From NCBI RefSeq assembly GCF_000264905.1, contig NW_006763146.1:911438-956104 (forward strand): a stretch of 44,667 nt of DNA, given 5' to 3'. Positions 20,986-34,235 of the stretch are shown in pieces. The notes beneath the pieces are model-generated. The model saw nothing but the letters and a program-made list of their open reading frames with translations, was not told the origin of the DNA and made no database searches. The first letter of the stretch is position 1; every line of letters starts with the position of its first letter. The position numbers and the translations under genes were made by a program. Origin of the DNA: Stereum hirsutum FP-91666 SS1 (Eukaryota; Basidiomycota; Agaricomycetes; Russulales; Stereaceae).

Positions 20986-21566
20986 AGGATGTGCAAGGGA
21001 GCTGTATATTGAGGCCAGAGGGGCACTCGTGTATCTTTATCTCTCCTGATTTGACCCGTGCGGTTTTGTCCATGGAAGATGTATACCACTTTCTTAATTT
21101 ATTCTAAGTGGTTACAGCCTTTACGAGGTCAGTAGATTTGAGCCCACTGACGCCACACTTATTGTGTGGCCCTTCTCATGCCCATCTGCAGAACCGACAA
21201 CACACCCTGGAGCTCATTAATATTATCATTCACTCTACCCCATACAGCACATTCTCTTGCAGACTTGTGTATCTCAGTGCCAAAAGGAATTGACGCTGAG
21301 AACGGATTTGACGACGCGGCCGAATGGCAGAGGGCCAGAGGCTGTCCCTGGAATTTGACGAACCTGGCTTACGTAATCAATGCCTTGCTGCTTTCAAGTT
21401 CTCCGGCGAACACTTTGCATCTCTACCTCTACCTCGCTACCTTCAACCACCGAAAAGCCTCGACGAGTACTTCAGAGATTGCATAGAAAGGTAAGGAATA
21501 ACCCAATGCATATGGTTGACGGTCTCGTAACAGCATCTCAGCCCCGAATAGACAATACAGCGCTGA
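20986..21566. other. Intergenic between reductase and kinase
   Basis: Short frames only. The 3' part probably includes the kinase leader; a donor-like site (aaag gtaagg, about 21488-21495) suggests a 5'-UTR intron, but its acceptor is not certain. Confidence 0.4.
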
Positions 21567-24500
21567 ATGGGCTCGGGGTCTAAACGGACGGCGTCCAAAT
21601 CGCCTGAAACGTCCAGAGCTACGAAGAGGCACGCTTCGTCCTCACCGGAAGACGGTGAAGTCGATGATCTGCCTCCTACGCGTAATGGGCGTGCGCGAAG
21701 TCGGTCTAGGAGTCGGTCACCGCTCGCGATCAAGGAGAGACAGTCTTCTGCCGCCACAGCGGGCAAGCCTGAACCCACGAAGGTGAAGGTTCCGTTTCCT
21801 TTCAAGAAAAAGACAGCAGGTGGTGGAGGAGATAGTGGGAGCAATAGCGCGCGTGGAGACTCGGTTGGGAGGGAGAAGGAGGTGGAGAAGGGGAAGAAGG
21901 CTTCGTATGAGCGGTCGAAGGAGGACGAGCGGTTGATCGCGGAGAGGGATAGAGAACGGGAGCGGGAGAGGGACAGAGGCGGAGACCGTAAGAGGAGCGG
22001 TGGCGCGCAGTCGAGGACGGACACGTATATCCCTGCGAAGACGGACGACCATTGGGAGCCTTCAGCGTCTTCGAGTCGGGACAGGGACACCAGGAGCCAC
22101 ACCTCGAGGCACAGGGACCGTCCAGTGGATCGTAACGGACGGGATTATGAGGATAAATCTTACCAGGATCGCTCACGGCCTCGTTCTACGGCCTCTGGAG
22201 ACTCGAGAGACTATCCATATAACGACAAGGAGAGAGAAACGGACAGGAGTAGGGGACGGGGACGCTCCTCACGCTCATCTCATTCAACTTCATTGTCACC
22301 ATCATCTGCGTCTCCTTCAGTCTCCAGAACAAGACACCGACTTCCTGCACGTCCAGTCTCCCCATCACCCACGCCACTATCCTACTCCCCTGGACCGCCT
22401 CGCGATTCTCGACGCGACCGTGTATACGAGCGAGATAACAGGGAGTACAGAAACAGTTATAATCCACGCCGAGGTTACCGCGATGACGATCCCATCAATA
22501 ACTGGGCTCCGCGCGGACGCGACTCTCATGCACATTACCATCGCGAACCACTAGACGACTACAATATTGACGACAACAGGTTCTACCGTTCAGGGTACGC
22601 CTCTCCTCGGTACGATTATCGCGACTACGACCGTGACTATGATCGGAGACGAGACGACTACCGAGCGTATGACGGTCGTGGCAATGGATACACGAGCGAC
22701 AAATGGGGAAGCGATCACTACGTCCCACAATCTCCTCCTCGCGGTCCAGCCGCCTTGACTTCAGGACTCGTCTCACCTCCCGCCTCTCGTCCCACTCGAT
22801 CTACTCCACCTCCACCTTCCCCAGTCGTGCCACCTCCCGTCCAAGTCCCCTCTGTCCTCCCAGAAAAACATGCCGCGGTCTCGATCGCTTTGCCACCCAA
22901 GAAGCCACCACCGCCCGCACCTGCGGATGTGCATTCGCCACCGTCGATGGCTTTGCCTCCAGCGCCTCCGCCGCCAAAGAAAGAGGCCGGAACTACCCCG
23001 AAGGTGGTGAAGGAGAAGGAGGAACAGGTTGTGGGTAGGAAGAGGAAGAGAGAGCCGGTACACCGACCAAGAGAGGATGAACTGAGGGTTTATGGGAGGA
23101 TGTTTGCGGGGTGTGGTAAGCAGGAGGACTACGACGTGACGACGAAGTTGGGCGAAGGAACCTTTGGGTGCGTTTTTTCTCTTTTCCGCCTTTCACATTA
23201 ATTCTGAACATCGGATCATAGAGAGGTACATAAAGCTGTGCAGACAAGAACAGGGACAGCCGTCGCGCTGAAACGAATATTGATGCACAACGAGAAGGAA
23301 GGCATGCCCGTTACTGCGCTGCGAGAAATCAAGATCTTGAAGGCACTGAAACACCCAAATATCGTTCCGTTGCTGGATCTGTTTGTCGTCCGGAGTAAGT
23401 CATCCTCGTAATGACTTTCTTTGTGCTGCGATTGGTTGCATTGTTGACTTGTCAATCTCAGGTAAAGGGCGAGAGTCTCCGTTGTCTGTTTACATGGTTT
23501 TTCCGTACATGGACCACGATCTAGCCGGCCTGTTGGAGAATGAGCGTGTCAAGCTTACTGTCAGCCAGATTAAGCTCTACATGAAGCAGCTCATCGAGGG
23601 CACGGAGTACATGCATCGAGTTTGTTCAATTCTTTCAATGCCAAGACTTCTCAACTAATCTCTATAACTAGAATCATATCCTGCACAGAGACATGAAGGC
23701 TGCCAATCTCCTCATCTCCAACACTGGTTCTTTGAAGATCGCCGATTTCGGTCTTGCGAGATCTTTCGATCCCCACTCGGCGACTATGCCTGAGCAGTCG
23801 GATGACCCATACATCAAGGCACGGAGGTATACGAACTGCGTTGTCACGAGATGGTATCGACCTCCAGAATTGTTGCTCGGAGCGAGGCATTACGGTGGGG
23901 AGATTGACATGTGGGGTATCGGGTTCGTCAGAAGTCACCGTTGACTATCCTTGTCAGCACTCAGCTAACTCATCGTTTTTCTTTGATTCGTTAGGTGTGT
24001 CCTAGGCGAAATGTTTGTTCGGCATCCGATCTTGGCTGGGACTTCCGACCTGGACCAGCTGGAGAAGATCTGGCAGCTATGTGGTACACCGACCCAGATT
24101 TCGTGGCCGAATTTCGACCTATTGCCGGGGTGCGAGGGCGTCAAGCATCATGTTCAGCATCCAAAGACCTTGCTCAAGGTCTTCGACGCGTGGGTGTCGT
24201 TCTCCGTTCTGGTGCTTCACGTTCGCTTACGCCTGTTTGATGCAGATATGGACAAGAGACATACGATCTTCTGGACAAGTTGCTCACATGTAATCCGAGG
24301 GATCGGATCACAGCAAGCGAGGCCCTTGACCATGACTACTTCTGGAGCGATCCCTTGCCCGCTGACCCAAAAACGTATGGCCTTTTCCACGAAGTGATTT
24401 TCTTCGTACTTCGATTCTCAACTCTTGTCCTTTCTTCGCTTTCCTTCCCAATTCTCCCATAGCCTGCCTACGTACGAAGCGTCCCACGAGTACGACAAGC

Positions 24501-25570
24501 GTGGTCGGCGGCACCAACAGCATGCCGAACATCAGCGAATGCAACAGATGCAGCAACAACAGCAGCAGCAACAACAACAACAACAGCATCACCATCACCA
24601 TCATCAGGCGCAGCAGCAGCAACGTCAACAAATTCCTTCCATGAACCCCAATCCGCCCCCGCCTTTGACTCGAGGCCAGCCTTACGAACTGCCACCCATC
24701 CATCTCGGGCACGGTCCCGGTCCCCCTCCAAACCTTTATTTCGGGCAGCCGAACGGCGCTCCACCACCGCCAGCCCCGATGCCTTCCTCATACCCACACG
24801 CCGCACCTCCGATGCAACCTACGCAGATGCAGCCACCTCATTCTCTTCCTCCTCCCCCTCCTCAACAACAGTTCTACGGCCAATATCCTCCGGGCCCACC
24901 TCCCTCACAACAGCCGCAGTATCCTCAACCTCCTCAGCCTGGATATGGCGATATTCCTTATGCCCCGCCTCCGGGAGCGTACCCTCCGCCGCAACAATAC
25001 GCACCTCCAATTCAACAGCACTATGGACAGCCGCAGCCTCCACCGTATGGTGTTCCTCCTCCCTCAGGTTATGGCCCTGGGCCGAGTCCTCCGCCTGGTT
25101 ATCCACCGGTGCCGCCTTACCAGCAACAACCACAACAAGCACCTCCACCCCCGCCACCTTCTGGTTATCCGCCTTATTATCCTCCGCCGCAACATCAACA
25201 GCCTCCGCCTCCGCCACAGCAGAGTTGGGGACCACCTCAGGGTGGGTATCAGCAGCCTCCGCCGCATCATCATCAACAGCAGCAGCAGCAGCAGCAGTAT
25301 TGGGATCGCCCGTCAGGCTTACCGCCGAAACCCTCTGTCGCTATGGACGGGAGGAACAGAAGTGGAGGTGGTGGTCCTGGGTATGACCAGCATCATCATG
25401 GAGGCGGAGGAGGAGGAGGAGGAGGAGGAGGAGGTACGGATAGGAGACAGGGGGGTAGTGGAGGGAGAGGTGGTCGTGGAGGTGGAGGTGGAGGTTATCG
25501 GGATGGCGGTGGTGGTGGGTATTATAATGGGGGTGGGGGAGGTGGCGGTGGCGCGCTTAATTATGGGTGA
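21567..25570 (+). CDS. BUR1: BUR1/CDK9-type transcription-elongation kinase
   Basis: Seven exons fit in phase: 21567-23167, 23222-23394, 23462-23619, 23672-23922, 23995-24189, 24246-24374 and 24463-25570, about 1204 residues. Residues 1 to about 515 are Ser/Arg/Asp- and Pro-rich and disordered. The kinase domain follows with GEGTFG (P-loop), VALKRI (ATP-binding Lys), PVTALRE (the CDK9 signature helix), [10 protein letters not shown] (catalytic loop), DFGLARSF and the T-loop [18 protein letters not shown], ending [20 protein letters not shown] as in Bur1. It would pair with a cyclin and phosphorylate Spt5 and the RNA polymerase II C-terminal domain in the nucleus. The last roughly 370 residues form a poly-Gln, His, Pro/Tyr- and Gly-rich tail. 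Human CDK9 is about 372 residues, so more than half of this protein lies outside the family core. All catalytic residues are present. Confidence 0.93.
24535..24630 (+). repeat. CAG/CAA repeat coding poly-Gln and His
   Basis: Within the kinase's last exon, cag/caa triplets code an uninterrupted Gln run of about 13 residues, then a short His run (catcaccatcaccatcat) and another Gln cluster. Mixed CAG/CAA codons suggest that selection keeps the amino acid rather than the DNA repeat. Confidence 0.85.
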
Positions 25571-26123
25571 TATCGAAGGGTGGATGTCGATGTGTGATGA
25601 AGGGTCTAGGGATGAGAGTGTACGAGACGGCGACGGGATGGCGGGTGATTTGTCGTTGTTGTGTCTCTTTCTTGATTCTGTATCTTTGCTGTGCACAATT
25701 GATCTTGCTTTGCAGTGGCTTTCACAGGCTTCTTCTTTCTTCGTGATAAGGCATCGTTTCTGCCGCGATGCTGCATTGTCTGCGTTCACAGGTGATATCA
25801 CGGTTGCGTGCATGGTAACCGGTTGCTCAGAGCAACAGGCCAAAGGGGCGAAAGCGAACTTATCACCAGGACGCAAAGAATCCACTCTAGTTCCTTGTTC
25901 GATGACGCTGGGTTGAGATATCAAAGCATTCATGCTCTTTCTTCTCCTTGTTCGACAGTAATGGTATACTGCCATTGAGGTATATAATTGCTTCGCCGGC
26001 ATGGGGTGCTGCCATGGAAGGCCTCCAATTCTGCACTCCACAATCGAGTACGTTCCTCAGTTTCTCCTTTCTGGCCTGATTTCACAACTCGTATCACCCA
26101 TCAGAACATACAATCTCGACTAC
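25571..26123. other. Intergenic between kinase and WD40 gene
   Basis: The kinase 3' UTR is followed by about 400 bp without a supported gene. An upstream in-frame ATG at 26001 (MGCCHG) could start the WD40 protein through an intron at 26049-26104 (gtacgt to catcag). Confidence 0.45.
25981..25987 (+). promoter_or_regulatory. TATA-like box of the WD40 gene
   Basis: The word tatataa lies 137 bases before the preferred ATG at 26124 and only 14 bases before the alternative ATG at 26001. That spacing favours transcription starting after 26001 and translation at 26124. Confidence 0.35.
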
Positions 26124-27665
26124 ATGGATACACCAGATGGGGGACGTTCCCCGTCACCGGAAGATGATGAACAAAATACGATACTGGACGTGACCTGGTA
26201 CGAGCGGGTGGAGAGATCCCGGTACGGCAACAATTCAGTTATTCCTCCATACTCCAAATATTTATGAGTTTTCCTCTGGTTGCAGTTCGGTTTACTGCGT
26301 CAAGTTCTCCGTCGATGGAAGATACCTTGCCATCGGATACAACAACTTCGTCGAGATAGTCGACGTGCAGCTCAGGCGTTTATGGTGAAGCGCGATTTCT
26401 TCTCTTATAATACCACTCTCTGAAGTCTTCTTTATATACATATAGCCTGTTGACAGATTATTCTGCTGCTCGTCGAAGCCGCGTAGTCCAGATGTACAGC
26501 GTGTCCTTCGGTCCTGATAACAAGTCCCTCGTGGCAGTATCGAATGATAGATTCGTCAGGGCAAGGCTCATAGACTAAGTTCTCAATCAGTCTCCTGATC
26601 GATGTGATGTAATTCCACCCAGATATGGCGCCTCTCACTTCCACTACCGGACAAGCCCTGGAACGGCTATCCAATTTTGAAACAAAAATACAGCCAGCCG
26701 CTTCTGACTATTGACATAGCTCCCGATAGACTTCGTATGGTCGTAGGAGGAGTCAACAATATGGCCTGGCTTTGGTGTCTGGACAGACAAGAGGTCGAGA
26801 CAGAGACCGATTCCGATCTCCAAATAATTCAGTTCGGGCCTCCTACAAACGATCGCAAAGGCACTCAGGCGAAACCTAGCATCACTCAGGCGGTTAACTG
26901 CGCGAAAATACATCCTAGCGGACGTGCAGTGGCTGCGGCTTCGACGGATGGTGTCGTCTATCTGTGGGATATGGATAGGAAGGCAGTGATCGAGCGTTTG
27001 GTGGGCCACACCGGTTCAGTCATGTCTGTGGCCTTTACCTCCGACGGCTGTGGACTCGTAAGCGGGGGCTTCGATGGGATAATCTGTTACTGGGATTTGA
27101 CGGAACTGAATTCTCGTTTATCGTCGACGAATTCCGAAACAACGACGGGAATCGAAGGGCGGCCTCAGGAAGCGGAAGAGGCTTTGTGCACAATGACTTG
27201 GGACGCCCGCGTCAGTGAGCTTTCCTTTTGAAAATCTCTACAGGTAATTTGCTCACTTATAGCGATAGAGTCGAGTTCATTCAGTTGCGGTATCATCCGA
27301 TGGTGAATACATCGCTGCAGGGACATCGGCTCGTGTCGTTCTGGTCTGGCCGATCAGAAGTTTCCCTATTGATCCAGGTTTGGAACTTGAAGGACATGGT
27401 GGCGATGGTATGTCTGTGCATTTCTGGTTTCTGCAATTACGTCTCCAGTATTGATCTCACGACGGGATCCAGTTGTCTCGGTCGATTTCGTTGGCCGTCC
27501 GTCACGACCTCTCTTACTGGCGTCAAGCAGCAGGGACGGCACCACACATATTTGTCAGTATCTCTCAATACCCATCCTTGTATTTTTATGTCCTTGATGA
27601 TCCTCATTTTACAAGGGAGCCTTGAAGAGGTTGACGAGAGCATTGCCTTCCGATGCTTTTCATAG
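26124..27665 (+). CDS. Tup1-like WD40 protein without the Tup1 N-terminal domain
   Basis: Seven exons join in phase: 26124-26221, 26286-26384, 26446-26560, 26623-27210, 27269-27407, 27449-27553 and 27616-27665, about 397 residues. Repeat-like units are visible: SVYCVKFSVDGRYLAIGYNN, MYSVSFGPDNKSLVAVSNDR joining to FVRIW, CAKIHPSGRAVAAASTDG, VGHTGSVMSVAFTSDGCG with LVSGGFDGIICYWDL, VHSVAVSSDGEYIAAGT, and a last unit ending DGTTHIWSL. The GHxxSVxSVAFTxDGxGLVSG unit is the Tup1/Groucho-type pattern. Tup1's N-terminal Ssn6-binding coiled coil is missing; only about 30 acidic residues precede the first repeat. Intron 3 (26561-26622) needs a GC donor (AGG|gcaagg) to give VRIW. It may be a truncated paralogue of the Tup1 corepressor; the function is not proven. 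Confidence 0.75.
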
Positions 27666-28244
27666 GGGATTGGTGATGCTGAACACGTCTGAAGCTTCGG
27701 TCATACTGTTACTTCTGATTATTAGTGTAACTATATCTGCCTATTTCTCTCATTGATATATGTAGGCCACATCTATCCGAGCTATCGTTCACTTCATCGG
27801 CTGCGACTGTCCTCACCAGCGTACACTTCGTGCGCCGCACTTTCAAGAACTACCAGTATGTCTGAGCAGTGCTGAGGCACTGTAGTGATATATGAACATG
27901 GTCGACATTCTTGTCTATCTTCTCTCGACCCCTAGTGCCAGAGTTGTTAGTAGCCATGTGTCCTCGTGATGGACACAGATAACTTACCTGCCATGGCACT
28001 AAAGGGCCGACGGGCCACCACTGACCGTACTAATGAACGCTCGCGAAGCTAGATCGCGTGTGGCCCAGTGCCACAGACTTTCGGAAATTTCCGAAGTGCT
28101 CGTGTCCAGATTGAATTCTCATGGCGTGTGTTGCACCGAACAGTCACCATCTGCGGCCGAGCCTCCTGTTCATTATCCGTTGCAGGTACGTTCACTACCA
28201 CAGAGGTCATTTCGCACTAACATCAACTCGAAAATATAGGCAGT
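27666..28244. other. Intergenic; possible eroded coding stretch
   Basis: After the WD40 stop, 27771-27865 can be read as coding (for example LSELSFTSSAATVL) behind an acceptor-like tgtag, but nothing links it to a gene. The rest is unremarkable. Confidence 0.35.
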
Positions 28245-29401
28245 GTGATGTTACAAAGTCTCCCGTTGGAGATCCAGGACCTTGTTCTTCAGCAGACTCA
28301 CGTCGGGGCTCTCGCTTCTTTGGCGTGCACCTGCTCTCATTATCTCCGTCTGGCACAGCCCATATTATATCGACACATAGACGTTGACGACAATGCAGCT
28401 GTCGAAAGGGAGAGATATTACGAAGCTCTGCGCGATTGCGATCTTACCCTCAGCCCCAAGTCCAAATACTTCGACGACCCGACGACGTACCAACTCTTTC
28501 GTACGACCCTCATGAACAGTCCATCCCAATTTGGGCCTTTTATAGTCTCCCTATGCCAAATCTACGGAGTTTGACCATTGACTCCTATTGTGGTGGTCTC
28601 GATGATCGTCACCTTTGTGCGCTGTCGAGCGTTACTCCAAAGCTCCGCATCTTCTCTTCACGGACCATACCCCTCCGTCCTACATTCGCACACTTTCTCT
28701 TATCACATCCCAACCTTACTGTCTGGCACCATGGATTCGACGACCGTTGGTGGGACCCAGACGCGGTGGTTCCCCCAGCTGTGCTCGCTCGGCTCACTCA
28801 CTTCGAGACGAAGATAAACAGACCGGCAGAGTCGGCCAAGCTTCTTCGTGGCATGACGAATCTCAATCACCTGTCGATCACTCATGACGATCAAGCTTTC
28901 CACACCCTTGAAGCAATGGTAAAAGAGTTAGAGGCCATCGAATGTTGCGGCAGAGGGCTAGTCACTCTGTCCTGGGGTACTTTCAACTCGCCACCACTCT
29001 CAGGCGAAAAGGACACACTCGTGTGGTTGATACGCAACATCCTTCCGCGCACGCCTACTCTTCGTCATCTCCGTATCGAAGATTGGTTCCTTCCCGAATC
29101 ACTTCCCCTTTCACCCCCACTTCGATCATGCGTACCCTCATCTATGCAAACTTTGCAGTTTTGCGGTATAGCACGGATCGGAAGAGGTCTCAATGCGATC
29201 ACACTTGAGGAGGCGTTCAGGGCGGTTGACGTTGTATCCGAAATAATGTCCTCCGTTGTTCAGTTCGCCTATTGTCAGTACGTCTTCTACCGATCAGAAG
29301 ATGGGTCCTGGGTGCGAGGCGACTCGATGTCAGCTGCGAAATGGCCGCTCGATTGGGCTATGGGATCTGACTTCGCCAATGACTGGGTGTTTGATTATTA
29401 G
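28245..29401 (+). pseudogene. F-box-like protein, reading frame broken once
   Basis: The first frame begins MLQSLPLEIQDLVLQQTH and continues LACTCSHYLRLAQPILYRH, a typical F-box for binding Skp1 in SCF ubiquitin ligases, then runs through LFRTTLMNSPSQFGPFI. From about 28544 the coding sense moves to another frame that begins LPMPNLRSLTIDSY and stays open for 285 codons with LRR-like leucine spacing to the stop at 29401. One missing base near 28543 would explain the shift. A 59-nt intron at 28487-28545 (gtacca to tatag) would also restore the frame, but its donor is poor and it would remove sequence that looks coding. So this is either a very recent pseudogene, an assembly indel, or a gene with a weak intron. 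The target of the protein is unknown. Confidence 0.6.
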
Positions 29402-29899
29402 TATGGAAGTGAACCATGGCTATCAAGCCGTAGTTGCAGTCTGCCTGAGCTTCATGTAATCATTGAATCGTATCATTTTATGGTTACCGTGACCAGCAAT
29501 CACAACTGATCTCTTTCGTTTTGGAAGGCTTCCTGTTCCGGCAGTGCAATTGGTCGCCAGATCGTGGCATCAAAAAGGTTGCTTCCATTGACGCTGCTGG
29601 AGAGTTATATCTCAGATATGCACTTGTCTTGCCCCGTCGTATGTCTCCATGATTGCAAACCTCTTTTTTTAACTGTGATCCTCGCGACAAAATCTTTCTC
29701 TGGCAAAAGGAACCGAGAAAGCTTGCCATAATAGTCCTCGAGAAGCAGGAATAACAAAGTCGTGTCATGTCAACACCAATATACAGGCCTCAATATGGGA
29801 GTCCTATCTCCCAGGTAATAAATTCGAGACGCATGCGACAATATATAGCTAGAGTCCTCGCGGTCGATTGTTTAACCATCTTTTCCCCCTCCTACGATT
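29402..29899. other. Intergenic upstream of the ankyrin gene
   Basis: No gene is seen. The region ends with a TATA-like word and a pyrimidine-rich leader (cttttccccctcctac) before the ATG at 29900. Confidence 0.45.
29841..29847 (+). promoter_or_regulatory. TATA-like box of the ankyrin gene
   Basis: The word atatata(g) lies 53-59 bases before the ATG, a typical position for a fungal promoter. Confidence 0.45.
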
Positions 29900-31336
29900 A
29901 TGGATTCAACCCACACTGATCATAGCGCCGTTGCCAGGAAGTCGATGCATCCCTCAGCCTCCCCCGACGCTAGCCATGAGGGCGACAGCGCCCAATCCTC
30001 CCCTAATCACTACTCCTCGCGTCAATCGATCGATATGGTAGCGTTACAGGCGAAATTGCGCACCGTCTCTTCTGACTCGATACGGCGTTCTCACTTCCCG
30101 CTCCACTGGTCCGTCGAGAACGAACTCGACGCCGTCACCATCTCCTCCATCCGTTCCGCACATGCCATCGACCCTTCGGCCCTCCACCAAAAAGACGGGG
30201 CAAACAGCACTCTTCTACATCTCGCCGCTTCCAGAGCTCGCCTCGATGTTCTTTCAGAACTGCTCGCGTTGGGAGGCACACAAGACTTGGACGAAACTGA
30301 CAGCTGGGATAGATCGCCGCTTGGGGCTCTGGTATGTCTTATGAGAGCCGCGAGGGAGTTCATCGAGAGGGCTGGGGTACCATTTGAGGGACACGACGAG
30401 GTGATGTGCAAGTCCAAACTGGTGATGTTGAAAGTCATGGGATCGAGTTTGCTGGAAGGCTCCTCGGATGAGGAATATCTCAAGAAGATCAAGTGGGGGT
30501 GTACATGCAACAACTGCATCGACGGGTGGTTGAGTCCGGCTATGCTGTTCCGTCTCCAAGGTCGGTCCTTGCCACACTATATTTTGTCACAAGCCTCTCG
30601 CAGAAGGTAACCTTGATCGATTATCAGCTCGTGCCGCCGGAACATACGACGAACTCGTTATGGGGCTCGACATGTACAACCTCATCTATCCTTCACCCAT
30701 GGGCAGCCCTCGACCTATCACCGACTTCGCACTTTTCTGCATGGTTGGATACCTCCCTCTCTCAGATCGCTCTGCACCAGTCTACGCCACCTTCATCGAG
30801 GGATACGCCCTGTGCTTCAAGATCGTCGGTATTATTCTGGCACGCAAGGAAGTACCGACGGTTCAGAAGATGATGGAAGAAATGCAGACTTCTTGTGGCG
30901 GACAGATCGAGTTCTTGGAGGGGAGGAGTATTTTGACCTTTTTGGAGAAGGGAGGATGTGCTGAATACGTATTGAATGCGGTTATTCATCGGTCTTGGGA
31001 AGAGGTAAATAATATTTGCGCTGAGACGACACTGGCGTGGTGCTGTCTTCTTGATTTTCTGACGTTTGTCTCGTTGTATCATAGGGCCCGGGCGGCGATG
31101 CCTCCTTCGATGAACTCTTCGAGGACGACTTTGAATTTTTGAACTTGCCGGAGTTTGCAAATAACGACGCGCATGACGTTGTTCGTCTTCACGTAGGGCT
31201 TGGGGCAGAGTACAATGGGCCGTACGACTATTATCTTCCGGGGTTGATTGGAGGGGCACGTCGTCAGAGTGGCGACGAGGACAATAGCTTGGAGAGTGAA
31301 GAGGACGAAGAAGAAGACTGGGACCCGTATGCATGA
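29900..31336 (+). CDS. Ankyrin-repeat protein of an Agaricomycete family
   Basis: Three exons, 29900-30560, 30604-31004 and 31085-31336, code about 437 residues (an acceptor three bases downstream of 30603 is equally in frame). The Ser/His-rich N-terminus is followed by one clear ankyrin unit (STLLHLAASRARLDVLSELL, with the next unit beginning WDRSPLGALV). A CxCxxC motif (CTCNNCIDGWLSP) then leads to a longer helical region with MGLDMYNLIYPSPMG, FLEKGGCAEYVLNAVIHRSW and FDELFEDDFEFL, and a final acidic tail (ESEEDEEEDWDPYA). I recognise this C-terminal architecture as a conserved, repeatedly duplicated family in mushrooms with no known function. Ankyrins usually mediate protein contacts. It is convergent with the monooxygenase gene, the stops being 193 bp apart. 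Confidence 0.72.
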
Positions 31337-31529
31337 AGGTGGCATTTATTTCGCTCGCCTATCTTCCTATGTACTCTCCCTTTTGCAGGTTCAATACCGC
31401 AACCATTGTACTTGACAACTCTCTGCAATAAGTAACGTGCTAGTGCTAATCCATTTTACGTGCTGCTGCCCGTCAATACCCGCCTTTGTTTCCTCGACTG
31501 TATAGACCCTACATTTCTAAGATAGCGCT

Positions 31530-34235
<2,706 letters not shown>

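Noticed and set aside
21443..22102. A 219-codon minus-strand frame
   Set aside because: It is the mirror of the Ser/Arg-rich N-terminal arm of the kinase and has only low-complexity content.
24308..25276. Minus-strand and other-frame long frames opposite the kinase's last exon
   Set aside because: They are shadows of the CAG/CCT/GGA repeats that code the kinase tail; the kinase frame is continuous with the catalytic domain.
28500..28547. Programmed -1 frameshifting in the F-box gene
   Set aside because: The sequence GGG CCT TTT ATA does not form a classical X-XXY-YYZ slippery site, and no strong downstream stem is evident.
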